A stretch of DNA of 64,000 nt from Bacillota bacterium (GTDB lineage: Bacteria; Bacillota; UBA4882; UBA8346), in assembly GCA_029553165.1 (NCBI GenBank), contig JAKPCT010000270.1, forward strand, positions 1 through 64,000, in the 5' to 3' direction. The first letter of the stretch is position 1; each line of letters begins with the position of its first letter. Below, in pieces: positions 1 to 7,943 of the stretch. The position numbers were made by a program, and so were the translations under genes. The notes under the pieces are model-generated. The model was given only the letters and a program-made list of their open reading frames with translations. It had not been told where the DNA came from and ran no database searches.

Positions 1-573
1 ACTCATCAAACCATGCTGATTACAATAAAAATAAAGTTTACCGGCAGCCATCCTGGGGATCCGCAGTTCAGCATTTTGTTCCGGGTAAAGTTTGACCAGA
101 AGCACCCGGTCCCAGGTAACATAAGCAATAAATGAGATATAGTGTGACTTGGTCATCTCATGTTTGATGGTGATATAATAATCCAATTCAACTTCAGCTA
201 TTGTTACCTTGTGCGTTTCATCCTCCGTCCTTACAACCAATGGCTCCATCCTTCTGCCACAACACGAGACTTCCGCTTCACCCGTAGCGGTGATCACATT
301 ATTACAGTTTGAACAGGCATAAAATTTAATTCGTTTCATATTACCTCCGTCAGCATCATTGGGCTCCAAATCACCCAATAGAATTTTTTCAATATTCACT
401 CCTAAGATGCGGGAAAGATCAGTGAGCAAAGAAACATCCGGACAACCCAATCCACGCTCCCATTTCGAAATAGTTTTATCACTTATATTTAAGGAGTCAG
501 CAAGCTCTTTTTGAGTCATCTTCCGCTCTTTGCGCAGATTAAAGATTAATTCACCAACTTTCTTACAATCCAT
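1..573 (-). CDS. XRE-type HTH regulator fused to a superoxide-reductase-like domain (partial)
   Basis: The frame starts at ATG 573 behind a good GAGGTG site and is still open at the window edge, so the extreme C-terminus is missing. Residues 1-65 are a Cro/C1-type HTH (KMTQKELADSLNISDKTISK). A Cys-rich segment follows (ACSNC, then SCCGRRM), resembling the desulfoferrodoxin N-terminal iron site. The C-terminus resembles superoxide reductase: a His in ETHKV, two His in KHEMTKSHYI, and Cys plus His in YCNQHG, which together match the five ligands of the SOR iron centre. The inferred role is an iron- or superoxide-responsive transcription factor. The domain assignment is fairly sure; the sensing role is inference. 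Confidence 0.8.
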   Translation of the reverse strand, partial: MDCKKVGELIFNLRKERKMTQKELADSLNISDKTISKWERGLGCPDVSLLTDLSRILGVNIEKILLGDLEPNDADGGNMKRIKFYACSNCNNVITATGEAEVSCCGRRMEPLVVRTEDETHKVTIAEVELDYYITIKHEMTKSHYISFIAYVTWDRVLLVKLYPEQNAELRIPRMAAGKLYFYCNQHGLMS

Positions 574-661
574 ATACTTCACCTCACATCCTTAGCATAA
601 TTGCTGACAGAGCATTTTTCAATCAATGATCCGTAGAGTTTAAAAACCGCAATTTCTCCAA

Positions 662-940
662 TCACGGAGACAGCTTTCTCCGCTTCTCATTGGCAACTGC
701 CAATATTTCTCCTTTTCTATTAATATATACATTTAATCCGTCTCGAAGCTCCACCCAAGCCACTCCCTCGATGAACCCTTCCCGTATGGAATTAAATTGT
801 GGCGCAATCACAATCTGCCCATCCCGATCAATAAATCCCCACCATCCATTAAGGTTAACTCCTGCCAGTCCGTCCATAAAGTCTGCAGCAGCGTCAAATC
901 GAGGTGGAATAACCATAGCAGCAGTATCATAAATTGTCAA
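662..940 (-). pseudogene. WG-repeat protein fragment
   Basis: This 92-codon frame holds about two WG (KWG) repeats, seen as GWWGFIDRDGQIVIAPQF and a weaker second unit. It opens directly inside repeat sequence with no signal peptide. The only upstream start is TTG 940, which sits too close to its GAGG to be convincing. Full-length relatives, such as the lipoprotein at 15783-16394, have a signal peptide and more repeats. It lies 18 bases downstream of the J-domain gene on the same strand. I read it as the 3' remnant of a WG-repeat gene. A short expressed protein is possible. Confidence 0.5.
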
Positions 941-958
941 ACCTCATTTCTTAAATAT

Positions 959-2161
959 CTATTTATAAACACCATTGCCTGTTACAATAACATTACCCTC
1001 TAACCTTTGGGAGATCGTTTTGCAGTTTAACAATTGCCGGATGGTCCGCTCTAAAGAATCAACATACTCCACAACACTAAAATTAGGTATTATTTGATAA
1101 TATTTATTATTATAAAAAAACTTCTTTATTTTTAAGAGCTTAATTATCTTTCGGGCCGCCTTCATTCCTCCATCCAGATCAGTCTCCGGCAATAAGATGG
1201 CAAAGGTAGAATCATCCCACCGGGCAACTGTATCTAATCTCCGAAAATTTTCAACCAGTAATTTACTCAACCACACAACCGCTTTTTCATAGACCTCTTT
1301 TTCCTTATTAATCTTACAATTCCCAATCTCACACAGCATTAACGAAAACTGATTACCATACCTTTTATACCGCCAAGATTCTTTCTCCGCAAGTTCAAGA
1401 AAGCTTTTCTGGTTGGGGAGCCCGGTAAGCAAATCGGTACCATTATAGTTTTCAACCAATTCGTTGATTACCGCCTTTGCTGATAAGAGATTGGTCAACT
1501 CTTCAAACTTGGAAATAATTGGACTAAGGCCTTGATAGCCCATGTAAACACGCCAGCCGTCTTTCTCTAAGACCACTTTCTTGCTAAAAACATCTCTCCC
1601 ATGTCGGTCCATGATTGCATTATATTCATTAATAACCACAACAAAGTTTACTGCTTCCTGATAAGTATAATCATTGATGGTTATATCTTTCTCATAAGAA
1701 TCGGCCCGACACTCATACGTTTTAAGAGTAAAGATTTTGGCAACGGTACTTTGCCAATGGATAAACTCTTCCAGACCAATCTTCTTCTTATCACTTGCCG
1801 ATATCAGATCGTAAGCACAGTTAAAATTCTTATTTGCAATGTTGGCCAAATATTTGTTTAAAACCATTCGGGCCGGAATTTCAACTTTAGCATCAATTGT
1901 GAGATTTCTCAAGTTAACATTATCATTTGGAGTCCGGTGATGCCACTCCTCCCACTGAAGATGATACATTTTACGCTGATTAGGATCGATCAGGACTTCA
2001 TACGCTTCATTAATCAACTTCATCTTTTGCTCGGCATCAGCGTCCTTACTGACATCAGGATGGTATCGCTTGGCCAGTCGTTTATAAGCGCTCTCAATAA
2101 CATCAGGTTCCGCCAGGTGATGAACTTGTAACACCCGATAATAATCAACCAATTTTTGCAC
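959..2161 (-). CDS. J-domain protein with NTF2-like middle and degenerate GGDEF-like C-terminus
   Basis: The start is GTG 2161 behind AAAGGTGGG. Residues 5-70 form a canonical DnaJ J-domain with HPD at about 34-36, which should stimulate an Hsp70 ATPase. Residues about 95-215 look like an NTF2/SnoaL-type alpha+beta domain. Residues about 240-385 follow a GGDEF fold: the opening TDLLTGLPNQKSF, and LLPETDLDGGMKAARKI after the active-site loop. The loop itself reads ARWDDSTF in place of RYGGDEF, so diguanylate cyclase activity is unlikely and a binding or regulatory role is more plausible. No zinc-finger or DnaJ C-terminal domain is present, so it is not a housekeeping DnaJ. The combination is unusual. 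Confidence 0.72.
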   Translation of the reverse strand: MQKLVDYYRVLQVHHLAEPDVIESAYKRLAKRYHPDVSKDADAEQKMKLINEAYEVLIDPNQRKMYHLQWEEWHHRTPNDNVNLRNLTIDAKVEIPARMVLNKYLANIANKNFNCAYDLISASDKKKIGLEEFIHWQSTVAKIFTLKTYECRADSYEKDITINDYTYQEAVNFVVVINEYNAIMDRHGRDVFSKKVVLEKDGWRVYMGYQGLSPIISKFEELTNLLSAKAVINELVENYNGTDLLTGLPNQKSFLELAEKESWRYKRYGNQFSLMLCEIGNCKINKEKEVYEKAVVWLSKLLVENFRRLDTVARWDDSTFAILLPETDLDGGMKAARKIIKLLKIKKFFYNNKYYQIIPNFSVVEYVDSLERTIRQLLNCKTISQRLEGNVIVTGNGVYK

Positions 2162-2431
2162 GTTAAGCCCACCTTTTAAAACTTTTACCTAATAGTTATC
2201 GACCAACAACAGCTAAGCTAAAGATTAAAATCCTAATTTCTTCAAACATGAAACAGACATCGTCCGCCCTAACGTCTAAACTCCAAAAACGACCAAATAT
2301 TCAAAACTTGGAAAGAATCACTCGAAGCCAAAAGTACAAACGCACCAGCAAAAACGGAAGAATTATTTTATAAAACCTTGATGTAGCGAAAAATAACAAT
2401 CCAAAACTAACAGGATTTTTCATCCACTTGC

Positions 2432-2460
2432 TTGACATCTATTTAAATCTAGATTATAAT
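2432..2460 (+). promoter_or_regulatory. Sigma-A promoter of the GNAT-gntR operon
   Basis: TTGACA at 2432-2437 and TATAAT at 2455-2460 are separated by exactly 17 bases: a perfect consensus. Transcription should start near 2467, just before the palindrome at 2472-2493. That placement fits autoregulation by the GntR protein encoded downstream. Confidence 0.85.
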
Positions 2461-2471
2461 TTAATTAGTTA

Positions 2472-2493
2472 TCTAGTTTACTAGTACTCTAGA
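2472..2493. promoter_or_regulatory. Palindromic operator candidate
   Basis: TCTAG at 2472 and CTAGA at 2489 flank a central perfect ACTAGT, giving a 22-base near-palindrome (18 of 22 positions symmetric). It lies immediately after the predicted transcription start, where a repressor would block initiation. The YtrA-type GntR regulator two genes downstream is the obvious binder; this is inferred from position and symmetry. Confidence 0.5.
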
Positions 2494-2510
2494 TGTTAGG
2501 AGTGGTCACC

Positions 2511-2873
2511 ATGTCCCAGTCCGAGATTATTTTCCGAAAGGCTAAAATTGAAGATGTCCCGCAAATCTGGGAATTACTCCATGCTGCTTCCCAAATGAAA
2601 GATGAGCAATCCATCCAGGAAAACCTTGAACAGTTGTTTGTTTTGACTCAAGGAAAGAGGATTTTAGGAGTGTTGTGCGGAATAACTAAATCTGGTGCGG
2701 CAACCGTCAATTGGATTGTCATCCACCCGTTGCTGGCAGAATCAGTTATCTCCAAAATTATGATTTTAGAATATCAAAATATTTTTTGCAGTAACTATCT
2801 ATTTGATGATTCATCAGCTCAATTATCCGAACAATCTTTACTGAAACAACAGTTACTTCGTTCTGTTCCATAG
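2511..2873 (+). CDS. GNAT-like small protein
   Basis: The start is taken as ATG 2511 (MSQSEIIFRKAK), which sits behind TTAGGAGTGG; ATG 2493 upstream has no ribosome site and lies in the operator. The N-terminus IIFRKAKIEDVPQIWELL matches the first beta strand and helix of GNAT acetyltransferases, especially the ArgA-like C-terminal domain. At 120 residues it is short, and the acetyl-CoA loop (Q/RxxGxG/A) is not obvious; GKRILGVLCG is only a weak match to the central strand. It is probably a degenerate or atypical member. It is co-transcribed with the GntR gene 33 bases downstream. Function unknown. Confidence 0.55.
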   Translation: MSQSEIIFRKAKIEDVPQIWELLHAASQMKDEQSIQENLEQLFVLTQGKRILGVLCGITKSGAATVNWIVIHPLLAESVISKIMILEYQNIFCSNYLFDDSSAQLSEQSLLKQQLLRSVP

Positions 2874-2906
2874 CTCTTTTGTAACTGGCTTTAGGAAGGT
2901 GATCTT

Positions 2907-3881
2907 ATGGAATTTCGGATCAATAAGAAATCAGAGATTCCCATCTATCAACAGTTAAAAGAACAGATCAAATACTTTCTGATAAGTGGCGCTTTACAAC
3001 CTGGAACGAGGGTTCCTCCTCCCAAAGAATTGGGCGAATATCTCCAGGTAAACCGTAATACCGTAATTGCCGCCTATAAAGAATTGGAACAGGAAGGGTT
3101 ACTGATAACTAAACATGGCCAAGGGACATATGTCAGCGAAGATTTATCGTCGCTTCCCGATGTCCAACGGAAACAAAGCCTGATTGAACTAGCCCGCGAA
3201 ACTCTAAAACGCACCAAAGAGCTTGGTTTTCAACCCGAAGACTTATTCACTGTGGTCTTTAACCAAACCGTTTTAGGTTTAGATCTACCAGAACACGAAA
3301 CAACAATCCGCGCCGTTGCAGTCGAATGCAATCAACCGGATGCCACCTATTTTGCAGCTACTTTCCAAAAGAAATTAGGAATCGAAGCTAAAGGATATGT
3401 TCTTGATGAACTACCCGAGCGGTTAAATGAAGATTTCATTAAACAAGCAGATGTCGCAATCACTAACATCTCTCACCTTGAAGATGTTAAAGCGATCTTG
3501 GAACCGGTTGGGCTGAATGTTTTAGCAGTCATGGCCGCACCACAACTCAAATTATTCATGGAAATCAGCGCATTACCGGCCAATACCCGCATCGTTTTAG
3601 TCTGTGCCTGTAAAGAGTGGTCGGAACGGATGCGACAAAACTTAATCAATGCCGGTATTCAACAACTTGAGATTCAAAACACGGGGATTGATAACCACGC
3701 CGAACTAAGTCAGATGATGCAACAGGCAGAATATGTCTATGCTTCCCGGGTGGCAATCGAAACCGTCCGTAAGTTAGCACCGCCTCATATTCAGGTTAAA
3801 GAATACTTTAATGAGATTGACGAAGCCGGGCTCGATATGCTCCGCCGCTATTTTGAAAAACTCAAAAATAATCGTTCCTGA
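2907..3881 (+). CDS. GntR-family (YtrA-like) regulator with C-terminal sensor domain
   Basis: Good ribosome site AGGAAGGTGATC. Residues 1-75 form a GntR winged helix (IPIYQQLKEQIKYFLISG, then NRNTVIAAYKELEQEGLL and HGQGTYV). The remaining 240 residues are not an aminotransferase and not a standard FadR or UTRA domain. They alternate strands and helices and look like a two-lobed periplasmic-binding-type effector domain, ending LRRYFEKLKNN. It probably regulates its own operon through the palindrome upstream of the first gene. The ligand cannot be told from sequence. The GntR call is secure and the sensor-fold call is tentative. Confidence 0.8.
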   Translation: MEFRINKKSEIPIYQQLKEQIKYFLISGALQPGTRVPPPKELGEYLQVNRNTVIAAYKELEQEGLLITKHGQGTYVSEDLSSLPDVQRKQSLIELARETLKRTKELGFQPEDLFTVVFNQTVLGLDLPEHETTIRAVAVECNQPDATYFAATFQKKLGIEAKGYVLDELPERLNEDFIKQADVAITNISHLEDVKAILEPVGLNVLAVMAAPQLKLFMEISALPANTRIVLVCACKEWSERMRQNLINAGIQQLEIQNTGIDNHAELSQMMQQAEYVYASRVAIETVRKLAPPHIQVKEYFNEIDEAGLDMLRRYFEKLKNNRS

Positions 3882-3923
3882 TATTTTGATAAAATTTGAT
3901 CCAAATCTTTAAAGAACTACTTC

Positions 3924-3951
3924 TTGACATGGAATTTCATCCCATGATAAC
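3924..3951 (+). promoter_or_regulatory. Promoter candidate for the rtcB leader
   Basis: TTGACA at 3924-3929 is followed 16 bases later by GATAAC at 3946-3951. The -35 is perfect and the -10 is imperfect. Confidence 0.5.
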
Positions 3952-4008
3952 ATATAAATGTTTTTAAGAATTAAAACTGTTGCGATTACAGTGATTGGAG
4001 TGGTGCAG

Positions 4009-4044
4009 ATGATTAAGCAATATAATGAGGTAATTGATTTATAA
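4009..4044 (+). CDS. 11-residue leader peptide (MIKQYNEVIDL)
   Basis: ATG 4009 follows TTGGAGTGGTGCAG, a strong Shine-Dalgarno with about 6 bases of spacing, and runs 11 codons to TAA 4044. It lies between the promoter candidate and the first hairpins of the leader. The peptide has no run of one amino acid, so classical amino-acid attenuation is unlikely. Ribosome stalling on it could change the folding of the RNA that follows. Expression is not proven; the evidence is the ribosome site and its position. Confidence 0.45.
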   Translation: MIKQYNEVIDL

Positions 4045-4055
4045 TTTAATATCAG

Positions 4056-4187
4056 ACCATGAAAGGACTAATGTAACAAGAGATTAGTCTCGTTGGGTGC
4101 TATCATGGTTAATTCTTGCCAGTAACCGTCACTTAATAGTGCTATAAAAGCCTGTTTAAGCACACGATATGGTTATCGTGTTTTTTT
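4056..4187 (+). ncRNA. Structured leader RNA ending in an intrinsic terminator
   Basis: ACCATGA (4056) pairs with TCATGGT (4103). Inside it GACTAAT (4066) pairs with ATTAGTC (4083). GTGCT and TAAA (4139-4148) pair with TTTA and AGCAC (4155-4163). ACACGATA (4162) pairs with TATCGTGT (4174), followed by seven T residues. The AGCAC stem and the terminator stem share two bases, so they partly compete. A transcript stopping here would be about 230 nt long, either a free small RNA or the attenuated form of the operon mRNA. Confidence 0.55.
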
Positions 4188-4211
4188 ATTGCCTAAATTA
4201 AACAGCCAAAT

Positions 4212-4280
4212 GACTTCGGACAATATCAGTCCCAAGTCAGGAACAACACTAAACCGTGGTTACCAATCACGGTATTTTTA
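4212..4280 (+). terminator. Second hairpin pair before rtcB, possible attenuator
   Basis: GACTT-C-GGAC at 4212-4221 pairs with GTCC-C-AAGTC at 4229-4238, with matched single-base bulges. Then ACCGTG (4253) pairs with CACGGT (4268), followed by ATTTTTAT. The second hairpin could terminate a fraction of transcripts or protect the mRNA 5' end. Confidence 0.45.
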
Positions 4281-4323
4281 TACCCTTTTTTAAAAATTAC
4301 AATTAAGGAGAAACAATTTAAAT

Positions 4324-5433
4324 ATGAGTATTAATTCAAATGTCACTTTAATTTCCACAGCCAAAAACTGGCTTGAGCAAACAGCAATCGACCAACTCAA
4401 TCAGGTTAGTACCCTACCGGGTGTTGTAAAAGTAGTCGGATTACCGGATTTACATCCCGGAAAAACACCCGTCGGAGCTACGGTTATCACCGAAGAGATC
4501 ATTTATCCGCATCTAATTGGCAATGATATTGGCTGTGGTATGAGTATGTTTCTGACCGACCTGGAAACAAGAAAAATCAAAATTGATAAATTGGTTAAAA
4601 AAGCCGAGAACATACTTGATTTGAAAACAATCCCCCTTCCCGAAAGTATCGGTATGGATACCGATCTGCCATTCGCAGAAAGTATCGGGACTATTGGTGG
4701 CGGCAATCATTTTGCTGAACTTCAGACAACCGCTTCGGTGCTTGATAATGAAGTCTTTAAAAAACTTGGATTTGACAAAGATCAAGTCATGCTGCTGGTC
4801 CATAGTGGTTCACGCGGATATGGCCAAATGATCCTTGAAGAAAGCATCCGGCTCCACCACGCCCAAAAGGGATTGCCTCCAGCTTCTGAAGCTTTTAAGT
4901 GGTACCTGGCCCAACATGATGCTGTGACAAACTGGGCCACCCTAAACCGGGAATTAATCGCCTACCGGTTATTAAAAGCCATGGGAGTTAATCCCTTTGC
5001 AACCAAATTAATTGATTGTTTTCATAATATTATCCGGATTCAACAATCAGGGAACAATCCGTTATACTTCCACCACAAAGGTGCTGCCTGCACTATGCAA
5101 GAAGCAGTAATCATCCCTGGTTCACGCGGTTCACTTACCTATTTAGTGATACCAACTGCCAAGATTGAACTATCGGGTTATTCACTCGCGCATGGCGCCG
5201 GCCGCAAATGGGAACGTGGCAAGTGCAAATCACGGCTTGAAACCAGATACAACAAAGAAAGCATTAAAACTACCAAACTAAAAGGGCGGGTTATCTGTAA
5301 CGATCCTAACCTGCTTTTTGAAGAAGCTCCTGAAGCTTACAAAAATATTGATGCGGTAATTCAAAGTCTGGTTGACTTTGAGTTGATCGAAATAATTGCA
5401 ACTTTTAAACCAATCCTTACTTATAAAAATTAG
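4324..5433 (+). CDS. rtcB: RNA-splicing ligase RtcB (PrfH-linked type)
   Basis: RtcB joins RNA 2',3'-cyclic or 3'-phosphate ends to 5'-OH ends using GTP and Mn2+ through a covalent His-GMP. Visible motifs: GNDIGCGM (metal Asp and Cys), GGGNHFAEL, VHSGSRGYG, FHHKGA, and near the C-terminus SLAHGAGRKWERGK, which carries the guanylylated His. At 369 residues it is shorter than housekeeping RtcB (about 400-480), typical of the RtcB2 group paired with PrfH. prfH follows after a 9-base gap, and this pair is reported to repair 16S rRNA cleaved in the decoding centre. All catalytic motifs look intact. Confidence 0.95.
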   Translation: MSINSNVTLISTAKNWLEQTAIDQLNQVSTLPGVVKVVGLPDLHPGKTPVGATVITEEIIYPHLIGNDIGCGMSMFLTDLETRKIKIDKLVKKAENILDLKTIPLPESIGMDTDLPFAESIGTIGGGNHFAELQTTASVLDNEVFKKLGFDKDQVMLLVHSGSRGYGQMILEESIRLHHAQKGLPPASEAFKWYLAQHDAVTNWATLNRELIAYRLLKAMGVNPFATKLIDCFHNIIRIQQSGNNPLYFHHKGAACTMQEAVIIPGSRGSLTYLVIPTAKIELSGYSLAHGAGRKWERGKCKSRLETRYNKESIKTTKLKGRVICNDPNLLFEEAPEAYKNIDAVIQSLVDFELIEIIATFKPILTYKN

Positions 5434-5442
5434 GAGGATCTA

Positions 5443-6072
5443 ATGTGGATTCAAATCAGTTCGGGAAAAGGTCCCGATGAATGCGAATTGGCAGTAAGCC
5501 TGTTCCTCAAATCCTATCAAAATGAATGTCAAGAGCACGCGGTTCAAACCAGGGTCATTGCTGCTATCCCAGGTGGTAAGCCCGGTAACTTAAAATCAGT
5601 CCTGCTGGCCTTGGAATCGCCAACAGAAATTATCTGTAATAAATTAATCAGCGGAACAGTTTTGTGGATCTGCAAAAGTCCTTACCGCCCCCATCACAAA
5701 CGCAAAAACTGGTTCATCAACATCGATGTCTTTGCAGCGGTTAAACAGCTTGACTTCTCCGAACAGGATGTCAAGTTTGAAACACTCAAAAGTTCCGGCC
5801 CGGGAGGGCAAAATGTCAATAAAGTAGAAACTGCAGTAAGAGCAATCCATCTTCCTACCGGACTAACAGTAACCGCCAGCGAAGAACGCTCGCAATTTCT
5901 CAATAAAAAGCTTGCCCTTAGCAGATTGGCAAACCTAATTACTGCTAAAAACAAGCAGGACGTAAGTGACCAACGGAATAAAATGTGGCGACAACATCAA
6001 GGACTTGAACGTGGTAATCCTATCAGAATATACGAAGGAGCCGATTTTAAACTCAAAAGTTCATTGGAATAA
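5443..6072 (+). CDS. prfH: Peptide chain release factor homologue PrfH
   Basis: The 209-residue protein carries the peptidyl-tRNA hydrolysis motif in SSGPGGQNVNKVET at about residues 121-134, and lacks the codon-recognition domains of RF1/RF2. The N-terminal half matches PrfH proteins, which act on ribosomes damaged at the decoding centre. In the published model PrfH releases the nascent peptide and RtcB2 then religates the rRNA. It lies 9 bases after rtcB behind TTAGGAGGATC, so translation is probably coordinated. A bidirectional terminator follows at 6117. Confidence 0.93.
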   Translation: MWIQISSGKGPDECELAVSLFLKSYQNECQEHAVQTRVIAAIPGGKPGNLKSVLLALESPTEIICNKLISGTVLWICKSPYRPHHKRKNWFINIDVFAAVKQLDFSEQDVKFETLKSSGPGGQNVNKVETAVRAIHLPTGLTVTASEERSQFLNKKLALSRLANLITAKNKQDVSDQRNKMWRQHQGLERGNPIRIYEGADFKLKSSLE

Positions 6073-6116
6073 GATAACAAAAACCGGAGCAGAAAATGAT
6101 AGATTCTTAAACAAAC

Positions 6117-6148
6117 AAGCTGTTACAAGTTCGATTTTGTAACAGCTT
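6117..6148. terminator. Bidirectional terminator between prfH and the RlmD-like gene
   Basis: AAGCTGTTACAA at 6117 pairs perfectly with TTGTAACAGCTT at 6137 over 12 bp, followed by a T-rich tail. It serves both convergent genes. The core GCTGTTACAA also occurs in the terminator after the second RlmD-like paralog at 10240. Confidence 0.85.
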
Positions 6149-6169
6149 AATTTACAGTCATTGTTTCTT

Positions 6170-7579
6170 TTAACCTATTAAGTACCCTTCTTCTTTCTTC
6201 TTCTCCAACCGTACGACACATTGTACTTGATAGGTTTGCGGATACATGTCAATCGGCTGAATTTCCATAGTTTGATACCCCAATTCGTCTAACCGCTTCA
6301 GATCCCGCGCCAAGGTACCAGGATTACTACTAACGTAGATGATTTTTCTTACCCCGGCTGCAGCAATCTTTTGCAACACTGCCAACTCACAACCTGGTTT
6401 CGGCGGATCAACAACTGCAATTTCAAACTTGAGATCATGCTCTAATAATTTCGCAATCATTTCATCAGCTTTACCAAGCAATAATTTAACATTATCCACT
6501 CTGTTGGAAGCAGCGTTCTCAGCAGCATCCTGGATTGTTTCAGGACAAACTTCAATACCATAAACCAGCTGTGCTTTTTTGGCTAACGGTAAACTTAAAG
6601 TCCCAACACCACAATAAGCATCAACCACAATCTCATTTCCCTCAAGCGCTGCATACTCAAGTACTTTTTGGGATAATACTTCAGCTTGTCCGGAGTTAAT
6701 CGGGAAGAATGACCGCGCTGAAATCTTATATGTAAATCCACCAATTTCATCTGATATTGAATCGGTTCCGGCTAAAACACGAGAATCTTTTCCAAAGATC
6801 GAACGTCCTTTGTTAGGATTAATATTTTGAACTACACCTTTAATCGCCGGAAAACTGACTATTAACTCTTCGGCAAACCTTTCCCCGAATTCGAATTCAC
6901 TGCCGTTGGTAATTAAAATAACCAGCACTTCTCCGGATTTCAAAGCCATTCTAATCATAACATGACGTAAAAGACCGGTTCCTGTCTGTTCGTCATAAGG
7001 AGTAACTTGATAAATCTCGGATAACTCTTTGATCTTCTGTGTAATCCAATTAACAGACAAAATTTGTAACAAACATTCCTGACAAGTCACAATCTGCCCG
7101 GTATCACGCTGATAAAATCCTATTTTTGGGGTTTTACCTGCTTCCCCACCAACAGGGTATTGGACCATATTTCGATAATACCAAGGTTTTTTCATCCCGT
7201 TCATCCCAATCGTAGGATGAACTAAAACATTGGTAAAATTGGCAATCCGCTCAACCGCATCAATAACCTGTTGCCGTTTCATTGTCAATTGCGCCTGATA
7301 ATCCATGTGTTGCAATTGACATCCCGTACACTCGCCATAGATCGGACATTGGGGTTGAACCCGTTCCGAGGATAAAGTCAAAATTTCACTTAAAACAGCC
7401 TTCGCATGCTTTTTGTTTACTTCAACTATTTTAACTAAAACTTTTTCGCCCTTTAATCCTCCAAACACATGGATTGGAAATCCTTGATAACTTCCAATAC
7501 CTTCCCCTTCATACCCATAATTATCAATCGTCAACTCAATAACATCATTAATCGATACCGGTACAGCTACAGTTTCCAT
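6170..7579 (-). CDS. TrmA/RlmD-family RNA methyltransferase lacking catalytic Cys and Glu
   Basis: The family makes m5U in rRNA or tRNA with SAM. A TRAM domain (about 8-66) precedes the 4Fe-4S ligands C-X5-C-X2-C in QCPIYGECTGCQ, with the fourth Cys in CQECLLQ. The SAM motif VDAYCGVGTLSLPLAKKA is intact and the acceptor motif is VVDPPKPGCE. The motif that normally reads YVSCNPxTLARD is YVSSNPGTLARD, so the nucleophilic Cys is Ser. The general-base Glu of the GHLE/HVE motif is Gln (QTYQVQC). The frame is intact over a family-typical 469 residues. It may bind RNA without methylating, or use different chemistry. See the paralog at 10306. Confidence 0.85.
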   Translation of the reverse strand: METVAVPVSINDVIELTIDNYGYEGEGIGSYQGFPIHVFGGLKGEKVLVKIVEVNKKHAKAVLSEILTLSSERVQPQCPIYGECTGCQLQHMDYQAQLTMKRQQVIDAVERIANFTNVLVHPTIGMNGMKKPWYYRNMVQYPVGGEAGKTPKIGFYQRDTGQIVTCQECLLQILSVNWITQKIKELSEIYQVTPYDEQTGTGLLRHVMIRMALKSGEVLVILITNGSEFEFGERFAEELIVSFPAIKGVVQNINPNKGRSIFGKDSRVLAGTDSISDEIGGFTYKISARSFFPINSGQAEVLSQKVLEYAALEGNEIVVDAYCGVGTLSLPLAKKAQLVYGIEVCPETIQDAAENAASNRVDNVKLLLGKADEMIAKLLEHDLKFEIAVVDPPKPGCELAVLQKIAAAGVRKIIYVSSNPGTLARDLKRLDELGYQTMEIQPIDMYPQTYQVQCVVRLEKKKEEGYLIG

Positions 7580-7943
7580 GTTAACATCCTCTTTTATTTT
7601 TTAGTTTAACATTATTACTGTATTAGTTTTAACATTATACATATCGGTATAATGAAGTCAAAAATTTATAACTAAAATCCCTATATTAATAATTATAATG
7701 CAACTATTGATAATTTTCCAGTTCTTATATCAAGATTTGATGAGTTTTTTTGTATTTCCCTCATTCACTTTTATTTAAATTATTAATTCCTTTGAAAAAG
7801 ATAGCAGCATATCCCTATTACCCAAATAATTCTGAATATTAACAATATTGTAACCAAAATTTAAAGTTGTTTATTTTAAACACCAGGAATCTTATTATAA
7901 AACACAGAAGTAATTATTATTAACCTTATTGGAGTTTGGAATA
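7580..7943. other. Intergenic region between divergent genes
   Basis: A 360-base, very AT-rich gap. TATA-rich stretches near 7635-7660 could be the promoter of the leftward methyltransferase-like gene. No long inverted repeat, leader ORF or known riboswitch is visible. Confidence 0.5.

Larger units (their letters stand above)
2162..2510. other. Intergenic region, divergent promoters
   Basis: This 350-base AT-rich gap separates the leftward J-domain gene from the rightward GNAT/GntR pair. Apart from the sigma-A promoter and palindrome listed separately near its right end, I see no ORF with a plausible ribosome site and no strong hairpin. Confidence 0.6.
3882..4323 (+). promoter_or_regulatory. 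Long structured leader of the rtcB-prfH operon
   Basis: This 440-base region contains, in order: a promoter candidate (3924-3951); an 11-codon ORF with its own ribosome site (4009-4044); a two-stem fold (4056-4109); a bulged hairpin (4139-4163); an intrinsic terminator (4162-4187); a bulged hairpin with a 10-bp stem (4212-4238); and a second terminator-like hairpin (4253-4280). RtcB translation starts at 4324 behind TTAAGGAGAA. The order resembles attenuation control. I do not recognise a known riboswitch class. Confidence 0.6.
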
